Source: Moraxellaceae bacterium
Lineage (GTDB): Bacteria; Pseudomonadota; Gammaproteobacteria; Burkholderiales; Rhodocyclaceae
Direction of reading: 5' to 3'
Length of the DNA stretch: 64,000 bases
Assembly: GCA_031119205.1 (NCBI GenBank)
Contig: JAVHYF010000023.1
Location: 1-64,000 of the forward strand
The translations under genes were made by a program, and so were the position numbers. Below, piece after piece: positions 9,518 to 17,607 of the stretch; position 1 is the first letter of the stretch, and the number at the start of each line of letters is the position of its first letter. The notes below the pieces were generated by a model that saw only the letters and a program-made list of their open reading frames with translations, had not been told where the DNA came from and made no database searches.

Positions 9518-9970
9518 TCAGGGAAGGTCAACGAGGCGCCAGTAGGCCAGCAGGAGACCCGCCAGCGCCCCGGGGGCTTCGGAAACGCGCCGCTTGCTGA
9601 TGTAACCCGCAACGTGGCTACGGTATGCGCCAGCACGATCCTCGGGCTTTTCGGAGGTCGTCAGCACGAAGACCACGCTGTCCGCCAGGGCCGGGTCGGC
9701 ACGCAGGCTGGCCAGGAAGGCCAGGCCGCCCATGCGCGGCAGCTTCATGTCGAGCAGGATCAGGCAGGGATGCGGCAGGGATGCCTGCATGCCACCGCGC
9801 AGCAGCGCCAGGGCCTCGTCGCCATCACGCGCATGGTGGATCCGGCAGCCGAAACCATCCTGCAGCCCGCTCTGCGCGGCCTCTTCGACGGCGCGCTCCA
9901 CGGCTTCGCGGTCGACCTCGTCATCCTCTACCAGCAGCAGGTGCAGCGCCGGGCGTCGGGATGCATGCAT
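9518..9970 (-). CDS. Single-domain response regulator (Rcp1-like receiver)
   Basis: A 150-residue stand-alone receiver domain with no output domain. The acidic pocket (LLVEDDEVDREAVERA) and the phosphoacceptor Asp in LILLDMKLPRMGG are clear, as are the switch TTSEKPEDR and the conserved lysine in GYISKRRV. The insertion between the acidic pocket and the phosphoacceptor strand is typical of Rcp1-type partners of phytochrome-like or PAS kinases. It starts 1 bp after the stop of the upstream kinase, so the two are co-translated. Output is presumably by protein contact; the target is not in the window. Confidence 0.9.
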   Translation of the reverse strand: MHASRRPALHLLLVEDDEVDREAVERAVEEAAQSGLQDGFGCRIHHARDGDEALALLRGGMQASLPHPCLILLDMKLPRMGGLAFLASLRADPALADSVVFVLTTSEKPEDRAGAYRSHVAGYISKRRVSEAPGALAGLLLAYWRLVDLP

Positions 9971-9971
9971 G

Positions 9972-12900
9972 TCAGCCCCCCTCCGCGCGCGACGGTGTCA
10001 GCTTGCGCCAGGTGAAGCGGAAGCAGGCGCCGCGGCCGGACCAGGATTCGACCCCCACGCTGCCACCGTGCGACTCCACCGTCCGCTTGACGATCGCCAG
10101 CCCCATGCCGCTGCCTTCTACCTCGTCACGCGGACGCAAGGTCTGGAACATGCCGAAGATGCGTTCGTGGTGTTCCGGCGCGACGCCCGGCCCGTCGTCG
10201 CACACATCCACCTCGATATGGCTGCCCTGGTCACGCACGCTGATCTCCACGCAGCCCTGTTCGCGGTCATGGTGCTTGAAGGCATTGCTGACCAGGTTGA
10301 GCAGCACGACCTGCAATGGCGCGCGGTACGCACGCAACGTCGGCAGCTCGCCGACGACGTCGAGACGGAAGCCGGGTGGCGGCCCCAGCAGGTCACGCAG
10401 CTCGCGCACCAGTTCGCGCAGATCCACTTCTTCCGCCGCCCCCTCGGGCTGGCCGGCACGCGCGTACTGCAGCAGATCGTCGAGCAGACGATCCATGCGC
10501 CGCACCCGGCTGCGCAGCAACTGCAGGTGGCGCTGCGATTTCTCCGGCAGCACGCCGGCCGCGTCCTTCTCGATCCATGAGGACAGGTTGTCCACCGCCC
10601 GCAGCGGCGCCTTGAGGTCATGCGATGCCACGTAGGCGAAGTCATCGAGATCGCGGTTGCTGCGCGCGAGTTCGGCATTCACCCGCTCCAGCGCCGCGGA
10701 ACGCTCCGCCAGCGCCTGCTCCGCGAGCCGGCGGGTGGTGGTATCGATCAAGGCCGCCACGAAGACACGGCCTTCTGGACGGTCGATCGGGCTCAGGCCG
10801 ATCTCCACCGGAATCTCGGTGCCGTCACGGTGACGCGCTTTCAGCTCACGCCCGACCATGGCGCGGCCACGCGGGCTTTGCGCATAGCCGCCGCGCAACT
10901 CGGCATGAGCGCTGCGGTGCGCTTCCGGCACCAGCTCTTCCACCTGCATGCCGACGAAATCGTCGCGGCCGTAGCCGAACAGGCGCTCGGCCTCGCGGTT
11001 GGCGAGCTGCACCTTGCCCTGTTCGTCGGTCATGAGCGTGGCATACGGCGCAGCCAGGATCGCCTGCACCAGCAGCGCCTGGGCACGCTTCTGCTCGGCG
11101 ATGTCGCGAATCACCAGGGCCGCGCCGGCAACCTTGCCGGATTCGTCGACGATCGGTGACATCGACAGGGCTACCTCCACCGGCTGGCCGTCGCTGCGAC
11201 GATGCTGGGCTTCGCTCTGCTCCACCCGCTGACGAGCACGGATGGCGGCCATCGAGGTCTCGAATGCCTTGCGACGCGCCTCCGACATCAGCATGCCGAG
11301 CGGTTGCCCCACCGCCTCGCTGGCGCTGTAACGGTAAAGTCGCTCCGCGGCGGGGTTCCAGGCCGTGATGAGCCCGTCCGCATCGATACCGATGATGGCG
11401 TCCGACGAACTCTCCACGATCATCGCCAGCTGCTGGTTGATCTGCGCGCGCAGGCGGTCGGTGGTATCCACCCCCATCGCAAAGAAACCGACGACCTGGC
11501 CATCCACCTGGCGATGCGGCACATAGCTCGCCTCGACATCGACGTCGATACCGCGCGAGTGGTCATGGAAACGGGTGTTGAACATGACCCGCTCGCCGGC
11601 CAGCACGCGGTCCACAAACGGACGCAAGCGGGCAAAACCTTCACCGCGCAATTCCTCCAGGCTCATGCCGAGGATCTGCGCCTGCGGGATGCCGCACCAG
11701 CGTTCATAGGTCGCGTTGATGAAACGGTAGCGCAGGTCGCAATCGAGATAGGCGATCAGGGCGGGAATCGAGTCCGTCAGCAGACGCAGCTGGGTTTCAC
11801 TGCGACGCAGGGCCTCTTCCGTCTTGCTGCGCTGCTCGACCTCCTCGCTCAGTTCGATGGCCTGACGGCTGATCTCCGCTCCCGACAGCACCAGCTCGCC
11901 AGCCAGCGCTTCGGTGCGGAACATGCGGCCGCTGACGAACAGCATCACCCCACCGACCAGTGCTGTGATGAGCATGCCGGCCAGCAACACCAGCATCGGT
12001 ACCGGCCCCTGACGTGTCAGCACGTACTGGGCGGACGCCTCGAAATGCAGGCGCCAGGCACGGCCGCCGAGATCGAACCGGTGCTCGGCCCGCGGCCGCC
12101 CCACCACATTGCGCAACTCGCCGGTGACCGGCGCCGGCGGCTGGGCAGAGAAAAAGCTGTGCAGGGGCATCGTCCCCGCTTCATCCAGGATCTCCAGGCC
12201 CACGCCGCGCACCTGCAGACTGGGCAAGGCGTTGCTGACCACGCGGTCGATCCGCAACACACTCACGATGACCCCCGCCAGCTCGCGACGACGCCCGGCA
12301 AGACTGGCCGGCACGATGTCGCCGCGATACACCGGGCTGACGATCAGCACCCCCTTGCTCTTGCCATCACCCACCCGGAAGCTGATGGGAGGACTCATCA
12401 TCGTCTGGCCGCGATCCCGTGCAGCCAGCACTGCGTCGCGTCGCTCGCTGCTGGCTGCCAGGTCCAGCCCCAAGGCGTCCGGATAACTCGCCAGCGGTTC
12501 CAGGAACAGGTAGGGATAGTGCTCGCCGTCCTCCTGTGCACCTGCCGCTGCCCCGCCGGGTGACACGCGGATGGCATAGTCGCGCATTGCGGCTACCACC
12601 CTGGGGTCGTGACTGGCGAGGCCTTCGGCGCGCGCGGCTCGCTCGAAAGCGGCGCGCTGATCCGCCGGCACCCGTGGCACCCAGGCCAGCGCCTGGATGC
12701 TGTCCAGGCTGCGCATGTTGCGCTGGTACATGCGCGTGAAGTCGCTGCGGCCCACGCTGCCTGCGGCCCCCCCATGACTGGCCAGCGCTTCGGTAATGTC
12801 GATGGTCTGGCTGACCTCGGCGCGCAGGGCCTGCGCGTAAGCGGCGGCCTCGGTCTGGAACTCCTGCGCAATGCGTTGCCGCTCGGCGCCATCCACCCAC

Positions 12901-13532
12901 AGGAATACGGCCACGGCCAGGCAGAAGCTCGCCAGGACGGGCAGGCCGACGGTCCAGCGGCGGCGGCGCCACTCCTCTGCCGGCTGGCCTGCGACACATA
13001 GCACCAGCGGCATGAAGGTCAGCACGCCCAGGCTGTCGCCAGCCCACCAGGTCAACCAGTTCCAGGTCAGTGCATCGTCAGGCAGTACGCCCATCCAGCC
13101 CAGCACGGCAACACCGGTGCTGGACGAGACCAGGCAACTCACCGGGCCGCCCAGCAGCAGCATGAGGAGAATCTGCCACCCACGCTGGAGTGGCTGTGGA
13201 TAGCCACTGAAGCGACGGATCAGCCATTGCCCGGCCAGGGCCTGCAACGTGGACCCGGTGGCAATCATCGCGGCCACCCCCCAGGCATGCGGCTGCCCGG
13301 TCTCGGGCAAGGCCATCGACTGCAGCAGCATCGCGCCCAGCCAGACGCCAGGCCACAGGCGCCAGCCACCGACGAGCAGTACGCCCAGCGCAATGCCGGC
13401 CGCCGGGAACACAGCGGTGGCGTAGTCGGGCGGTGTCGCCAGCATGAGGCCGAGGCGGCCGCTGACCAGATAGGCCAGTACCAGCAGGAGCACGCTCAGC
13501 AGGTAGCGCGAGACAACCGGCGACCGGCTCAT
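9972..13532 (-). CDS. Hybrid-input sensor histidine kinase: MASE1-CHASE-3xPAS-HisKA-HATPase
   Basis: A 1186-residue membrane sensor. Residues about 1-210 hold the multi-pass MASE1 segment (GLMLATPPDYATAVFPAAG). A periplasmic CHASE domain follows (about 225-500), then one more membrane helix near 520. Three PAS domains occupy about 585-930. The HisKA dimer helix has FAYVASHDLKAPLRAVDN, with the phosphorylated His near residue 967, and the ATPase domain has NLVSNAFKHH, DDGPGV and GSGMGLAIVKR. CCAGGAGACGGT before the ATG is a good binding site. CHASE and MASE1 suggest an external small-molecule signal; the ligand is unknown. The adjoining receiver gene is its likely partner. Confidence 0.92.
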   Translation of the reverse strand: MSRSPVVSRYLLSVLLLVLAYLVSGRLGLMLATPPDYATAVFPAAGIALGVLLVGGWRLWPGVWLGAMLLQSMALPETGQPHAWGVAAMIATGSTLQALAGQWLIRRFSGYPQPLQRGWQILLMLLLGGPVSCLVSSSTGVAVLGWMGVLPDDALTWNWLTWWAGDSLGVLTFMPLVLCVAGQPAEEWRRRRWTVGLPVLASFCLAVAVFLWVDGAERQRIAQEFQTEAAAYAQALRAEVSQTIDITEALASHGGAAGSVGRSDFTRMYQRNMRSLDSIQALAWVPRVPADQRAAFERAARAEGLASHDPRVVAAMRDYAIRVSPGGAAAGAQEDGEHYPYLFLEPLASYPDALGLDLAASSERRDAVLAARDRGQTMMSPPISFRVGDGKSKGVLIVSPVYRGDIVPASLAGRRRELAGVIVSVLRIDRVVSNALPSLQVRGVGLEILDEAGTMPLHSFFSAQPPAPVTGELRNVVGRPRAEHRFDLGGRAWRLHFEASAQYVLTRQGPVPMLVLLAGMLITALVGGVMLFVSGRMFRTEALAGELVLSGAEISRQAIELSEEVEQRSKTEEALRRSETQLRLLTDSIPALIAYLDCDLRYRFINATYERWCGIPQAQILGMSLEELRGEGFARLRPFVDRVLAGERVMFNTRFHDHSRGIDVDVEASYVPHRQVDGQVVGFFAMGVDTTDRLRAQINQQLAMIVESSSDAIIGIDADGLITAWNPAAERLYRYSASEAVGQPLGMLMSEARRKAFETSMAAIRARQRVEQSEAQHRRSDGQPVEVALSMSPIVDESGKVAGAALVIRDIAEQKRAQALLVQAILAAPYATLMTDEQGKVQLANREAERLFGYGRDDFVGMQVEELVPEAHRSAHAELRGGYAQSPRGRAMVGRELKARHRDGTEIPVEIGLSPIDRPEGRVFVAALIDTTTRRLAEQALAERSAALERVNAELARSNRDLDDFAYVASHDLKAPLRAVDNLSSWIEKDAAGVLPEKSQRHLQLLRSRVRRMDRLLDDLLQYARAGQPEGAAEEVDLRELVRELRDLLGPPPGFRLDVVGELPTLRAYRAPLQVVLLNLVSNAFKHHDREQGCVEISVRDQGSHIEVDVCDDGPGVAPEHHERIFGMFQTLRPRDEVEGSGMGLAIVKRTVESHGGSVGVESWSGRGACFRFTWRKLTPSRAEGG

Positions 13533-13874
13533 ACCGTCTCCTGGTTGGTCGCAGGCGCGGCACCGGCGTTGGCGGACGAAAACTGGGGCATGGATGGCAG
13601 GATCGCGGAAACACGACAGCCGGGCAAGCCAGCCCCGGCGGCATGAACACTACAGCCAGCAGGGGCAGGATGGTGCAACCGTCGCTGCATCATTTTGTTA
13701 CGGCCGCCCGCATGGCACGGCAAGGCTGTCAGGTGGCGGGAGCGTTTCAGGGACCGCCTCCCGATTCACGGCCCGGGATCCGGTTTTCTTGAACGACCCT
13801 GCCCGGGCGCAAAGGCCGGCGGCAGGGGGCTGATATGCTGTCTTTCCCGCAACAACAACACAAGCAGGCAGAAC
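13533..13874. other. Intergenic region between divergent kinase and HAD genes
   Basis: A 342-bp gap that should hold two divergent promoters. A TATGCT lies at 13834-13839, 36 bp before the HAD start, but no convincing -35 box accompanies it. No RNA gene, strong hairpin or convincing short gene was seen. Confidence 0.5.
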
Positions 13875-14675
13875 ATGGGCACCCCCGAGCTCGACGGCAA
13901 GGTCAAAGTCAAAGGCGTCATCTGTGACATGGATGGCGTCATCTACCGCGGCAAGCAGCTCATCCCGGGCGCGCTGGATTTCGTGCAGCGCCTGCTGGCC
14001 AACAAGACCCCCTTCCTGTTCCTGACCAACAACGCGGAACAGACGCCCCTCGACCTCAAACTCAAGCTGGAGCACATGGGCATCGGCGGCCTGACCGAGG
14101 ACAACTTCATCACCGCCGCCATGGCCACCGCGATGTTCCTGCGCAACCAGAAGCCCAATGGCACGGCCTACGTCGTGGGCGGCGGCGGGCTGATGGCCGA
14201 ACTGTACAAGGTGGGATTCTCGATCACCGAGTCGAACCCGGACTACGTGGTGGTCGCCAAGTCCACCAGCTTCAACTTCGAGCAGTTGCGCCGCGCCGTG
14301 CGCCTGATCGACCAGGGCGCCAAGTTCATCGGCACCAACCCGGACATGATCGACCCGGTAGAGGGCGGGCTGGAGCCCGCTGCCGGCACCTTGCTGGCTG
14401 CCATTTCGGCCGCCACCGGCAAGCGTCCCTACATCGTCGGCAAACCCAACTCGCTGATGATGATGCTGGCCGCCCGCAAGCTGGGTCTGCATCCGGAAGA
14501 AGCCGTCATGGTCGGCGACCGCATGGACACCGACGTCGTCGGCGGCCTGGAGGCCGGCATGAAGACCGCGCTGGTGCTCTCCGGCGTCACCACGCCGGAG
14601 ATCATGTCGCACTTCCCCTACCGGCCCGACCATGTGTTCAACAACGTCGGCGAGATCGAGCTGGACAAACTCTGA
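13875..14675 (+). CDS. HAD-IIA family phosphatase (NagD/4-nitrophenylphosphatase-like)
   Basis: A 266-residue cytosolic phosphatase. The HAD motifs are in order: motif I DMDGVIYRG (the first Asp is the nucleophile), motif II FLTNNAEQT, motif III lysine in YIVGKPNSLMM, and motif IV MVGDRMDTDVVGG. The large cap between motifs II and III marks subclass IIA, as in NagD and pyridoxal or 4-nitrophenyl phosphatases. The ATG at 13875 follows a GCAGGCAGAAC leader and fits the family N-terminus; a 60-codon extension upstream is possible but not supported. Natural substrate unknown, probably a nucleotide or sugar phosphate. Confidence 0.9.
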   Translation: MGTPELDGKVKVKGVICDMDGVIYRGKQLIPGALDFVQRLLANKTPFLFLTNNAEQTPLDLKLKLEHMGIGGLTEDNFITAAMATAMFLRNQKPNGTAYVVGGGGLMAELYKVGFSITESNPDYVVVAKSTSFNFEQLRRAVRLIDQGAKFIGTNPDMIDPVEGGLEPAAGTLLAAISAATGKRPYIVGKPNSLMMMLAARKLGLHPEEAVMVGDRMDTDVVGGLEAGMKTALVLSGVTTPEIMSHFPYRPDHVFNNVGEIELDKL

Positions 14676-14717
14676 ACGAGCCGCGCCTGGACGCCGGAAC
14701 CGCTGTGTTCCGGTGTG

Positions 14718-15377
14718 TCAGCTGCGGCGCCACCACCAGAACACCAGCAGGAATATTCCGCCCAGCCACAGCCAGGGCGCGGACAGGAAAAGCGTGTGGG
14801 CCGGGGTCTCGGCCATGCCACCCCAGATTTCCACCTCCACTTTGTCGATCTCCATGTTGTTCGAATTGATGAAGGACAGCGCAGGCGCCGCCATGCGGTC
14901 CTTGCTGAAAGTCACCGGACCGGTGGTCGCTTCGATCCGGAACGGCTGACCGGCCTTCCCCTTCAGTTCCGACAACCCGGCCAGCGGTTGCATCGTCGAT
15001 TGCTCCTGGCCATTCTCGTTGGCCTCCAGGTGCCAGCCCGACAACCACATGCTGCTGGCTGCGCCGTCACCCAGTGCGCGGCCGGTCAGCTTCACCACCA
15101 TCGTGTGGGGATTGTTGCGGACGACCCAGGGCTCCAGCTTGCCGGCCCAGTCCTCGCTGTCGGCCATCAGCGCGGCCACCATCGGCGCCTCGTGCGCATC
15201 GCGCGGCGAAGGCTTGTGGTCGCGGAAACGCTGCACGTCCTTGTCGTCGAGCACCACGGTCGCCAGCAGGGTCTTGCCGTACTTGCCCGGTTCCGCGGCG
15301 CCGGCAATACCCGCAAGCACGAAGCCCCCAAACGACACCATCAGACACAAAGCAGCGTGCCAGAACTTTTGCCGCAT
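14718..15377 (-). CDS. Exported, C-terminally membrane-anchored protein of unknown function
   Basis: I do not recognise this 219-residue protein. It has a signal peptide (about residues 1-29, ending IAGAAEP), a soluble periplasmic domain with no cysteine or metal motif, and one C-terminal helix (LWLGGIFLLVFWW) ending in a short basic tail WRRS. The topology is therefore a periplasmic domain held by a C-terminal anchor. The domain repeats phrases such as RIEATTGPVTF and WGGMAETPAHTLF that suggest a predicted-TIGR-type beta-sandwich, but no family is certain. AAGGGGG sits 6 nt before the ATG at 15377, which decides the start. It converges with the HAD gene. Confidence 0.75.
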   Translation of the reverse strand: MRQKFWHAALCLMVSFGGFVLAGIAGAAEPGKYGKTLLATVVLDDKDVQRFRDHKPSPRDAHEAPMVAALMADSEDWAGKLEPWVVRNNPHTMVVKLTGRALGDGAASSMWLSGWHLEANENGQEQSTMQPLAGLSELKGKAGQPFRIEATTGPVTFSKDRMAAPALSFINSNNMEIDKVEVEIWGGMAETPAHTLFLSAPWLWLGGIFLLVFWWWRRS

Positions 15378-15511
15378 ACCATCCCCCTTGTTTTTTGTTG
15401 GAGGCCGCATGGTAGCCGCAGATCGGCCAGACACCAGCGCCTGCCCACGCGGGCAAACCACGCCGCAGCTGCTCTGCCAGAATGGCGCCCTCCACAGCGA
15501 GGTGGCCTGCG

Positions 15512-16165
15512 ATGAGAAAGACACTTTACGACGTGCTGTCCGTAACTCCCGACGCCGATGACAATGCCATCGAGCGCGCCTTCACGCAGCAGATGGTACG
15601 GCTGACCAAGGACACCACGCTCAGTCACGAGGATGCAGATATCCGGCGCAAAGCCCTGAAGGAGGCCTACGCGGTACTCGGCGACCGTACCCAACGCGCC
15701 CGCTACGACCACTCACTGCAACCGGAACCACGCGCTGCCCACACCACGAGCCACGGCGGTGGCGGCATGCTCAAGTGGGTGCTGCTGTTGCTGGCTGCGC
15801 TGATCTTCGCCGGCAGCCTGGCGACCTACCAGCGCATGCAGGCCAAGCGCGATGCGGATCTGCAGCGACAGGCCGAGATCGACCGCGAGCGATTACTCGC
15901 CCGTCATGCAGAGGAAGAGGCCGAGCGAGACGCCGAGACTGCCAAGCGCAAGGAGCGCGACGAGAAATGGGCGCAGGAACGCGAGAAGCAGAAGCAACAG
16001 GCCGAGCTGGACCGCGTGCATCGCGAGCTCGACCGCGCCGCCGACCGGCGCATCATCGAGCGTGAATCCGACGAGAGAATGGCCCGCTACCGGGCTGCGC
16101 AGGAAGAAGCCGCCCGCGAAGACGAACGCCGCCGGGCGCGTGAGCGGCTGGGGCTGTCGCCCTAG
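15512..16165 (+). CDS. J-like domain protein with membrane helix and charged coiled coil
   Basis: A 217-residue protein. Residues about 1-68 fold as a J-domain: TLYDVLSVTPDADDNAIERA at the start and KALKEAYAVLGDRTQRARYD at the end. The loop that should hold the HPD tripeptide, which is needed to stimulate Hsp70, reads LTKDTTLSHED instead, so normal DnaJ activity is unlikely. A membrane helix follows (about 87-104, KWVLLLLAALIFAG) and then a very charged, Arg/Glu-rich coiled coil of about 110 residues. It may be an inner-membrane scaffold rather than a co-chaperone. No linked chaperone gene is present. Confidence 0.82.
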   Translation: MRKTLYDVLSVTPDADDNAIERAFTQQMVRLTKDTTLSHEDADIRRKALKEAYAVLGDRTQRARYDHSLQPEPRAAHTTSHGGGGMLKWVLLLLAALIFAGSLATYQRMQAKRDADLQRQAEIDRERLLARHAEEEAERDAETAKRKERDEKWAQEREKQKQQAELDRVHRELDRAADRRIIERESDERMARYRAAQEEAAREDERRRARERLGLSP

Positions 16166-16254
16166 CATCAGTACGCGCTCGTCCGGCCGGGCGCTCCAGG
16201 GCCAATCGGGCGCGCTTGCGCTGAAACATGGAATCCTCAATAGTCCTCACCCAT

Positions 16255-16274
16255 AATTGTGCACATGCACAATT
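16255..16274. promoter_or_regulatory. Inverted repeat upstream of fabI, candidate operator
   Basis: AATTGTGC-ACAT-GCACAATT: 8-bp perfect arms around a 4-bp centre, ending 20 bp before the fabI start codon. It is AT-rich against a GC-rich background. It could be an operator overlapping the promoter or a small hairpin in the leader. Confidence 0.5.
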
Positions 16275-16294
16275 CCACCGGAGAGGAGCGCACC

Positions 16295-17059
16295 ATGTTC
16301 AGTCTGCAAGGAAAGGTCGGTCTGGTTGTCGGGATTGCCAATGAAAGCAGCATTGCCTGGGGTTGCGCCAAGGCGTTCCACGAAGCCGGCGCCAGCCTCG
16401 CGGTCACCTATCTGAACGCCAAGGCCGAGCCGCACGTCAAGCCGCTTGCCGAACGCCTGGGCGCTCCGCTGTTCCTGCCGCTGAACGTGGAAGACCCTGG
16501 CGCGCTGGAATCAGTCTTCGAAGCCATCGCCGCCAAATGGGGCCGGCTGGATTTCGTACTCCACTCCATCGCCTTCGCCCCGCGCGACGACCTGCATGGC
16601 CGCGTCACCGACGTGTCGCGCGAAGGCTTCATGCGCGCCATGGATGTGTCCTGCCACTCCTTCATCCGCATGGCGAAGCTGGCCGAACCCTTAATGAAGG
16701 ACGGCGGCACCCTGCTGACCATGAGCTATCTGGGCGCCGACGAAGTCGTCGCCAACTACGGTGTCATGGGGCCGGTGAAAGCCGCCCTGCAATCGACTGC
16801 GCGTTACCTCGCGGCCGAACTGGGCAGCAGCGGCATCCGCGTGCATGCGGTGTCCCCCGGCCCGCTCGCCACGCGTGCGGCCTCCGGCATCAAGGACTTC
16901 GACAACCTGCTGGAGGAAGCGCGCCTGCGGTCCCCACTGAAGCGGCTCGTCGACATCGAAGACGTGGGCGCTCTGTGCGTCTATCTCGCGAGCGACGGTG
17001 GCCGCTCGCTCACCGGCAGCACGCTGTTCATCGACGGCGGCTACAACATCCTGGCCTGA
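16295..17059 (+). CDS. fabI: Enoyl-[acyl-carrier-protein] reductase [NADH], FabI type
   Basis: Reduces the trans-2-enoyl-ACP double bond in the last step of each fatty acid elongation cycle. The 254-residue length is standard. The cofactor loop is the divergent FabI form GIANESSIAWG rather than the GxxxGxG of classic SDRs, and the catalytic Y-x6-K reads NYGVMGPVKAAL. HSIAFAPRDDL is also FabI-typical. GAGAGGAG before ATG 16295 decides the start. The MaoC-type gene begins 25 bp after its stop, so the two probably form one transcript ending at the terminator at 17561. Confidence 0.95.
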   Translation: MFSLQGKVGLVVGIANESSIAWGCAKAFHEAGASLAVTYLNAKAEPHVKPLAERLGAPLFLPLNVEDPGALESVFEAIAAKWGRLDFVLHSIAFAPRDDLHGRVTDVSREGFMRAMDVSCHSFIRMAKLAEPLMKDGGTLLTMSYLGADEVVANYGVMGPVKAALQSTARYLAAELGSSGIRVHAVSPGPLATRAASGIKDFDNLLEEARLRSPLKRLVDIEDVGALCVYLASDGGRSLTGSTLFIDGGYNILA

Positions 17060-17084
17060 ACCCTGGCCGAACAAGAGCAACGAC

Positions 17085-17543
17085 ATGAGTGAATGGATCG
17101 AAAACCGTCCCTACGACGACATCAGCATCGGCGAGACCGCCGTCCTTACCCGCACCGTCACGCACGAAGACATCAACCGCTTCGCGCAGGTGTCCGGTGA
17201 CTTCAACCCGGCCCACCTCGACCCGGAGTACGCTGCCGGCACCCCTTTCGGCGGCGTCATTGCACATGGCATGTTCACCGGTGCGCTGATCTCCACCGTG
17301 CTCGGCACCCTGCTGCCGGGGCCGGGCACCATCTACGTGAGCCAGACCCTGAAGTTCACGCGACCGGTACGTCCCGGTGACACCCTCACCGTAACGCTGA
17401 CCTGTCGCGAAAAGCAGGACGAGAAGAAACGCGTGATCCTCGACTGCGCAGCAGTGAACCAGGATGGCAAGAAGGTCGCTGTCGGCGAGGCCGAAGTCGT
17501 CGCCCCGACCGAGAAGATGCGCGTGCCCAAAGCCACGCTCTGA
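17085..17543 (+). CDS. MaoC-like (R)-specific enoyl-CoA hydratase
   Basis: A 152-residue single hot-dog fold protein. The catalytic Asp-His dyad lies in DFNPAHLDPEYA, followed by the hydratase helix GVIAHGMFTGALIS. Proteins of this type (PhaJ-like) hydrate trans-2-enoyl-CoA to (R)-3-hydroxyacyl-CoA and can link fatty acid oxidation to polyhydroxyalkanoate synthesis. No pha gene is nearby. Pairing with fabI instead suggests a role in lipid synthesis or acyl-chain recycling. GenBank-style annotation might also call it an acyl dehydratase. Confidence 0.88.
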   Translation: MSEWIENRPYDDISIGETAVLTRTVTHEDINRFAQVSGDFNPAHLDPEYAAGTPFGGVIAHGMFTGALISTVLGTLLPGPGTIYVSQTLKFTRPVRPGDTLTVTLTCREKQDEKKRVILDCAAVNQDGKKVAVGEAEVVAPTEKMRVPKATL

Positions 17544-17560
17544 GCCCCGCTCCTCCGGAA

Positions 17561-17597
17561 ACGACAAGGGCGCCCTCGCGGCGCCCTTGTCGTTTTT
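17561..17597. terminator. Terminator between fabI-maoC and the TRAP genes
   Basis: A perfect 14-bp stem (17561-17574 with 17580-17593) followed on the plus strand by TTTTT. It separates the convergent maoC and dctM genes and may act in both directions. Confidence 0.85.
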
Positions 17598-17607
17598 CAT
17601 GCCGAGG

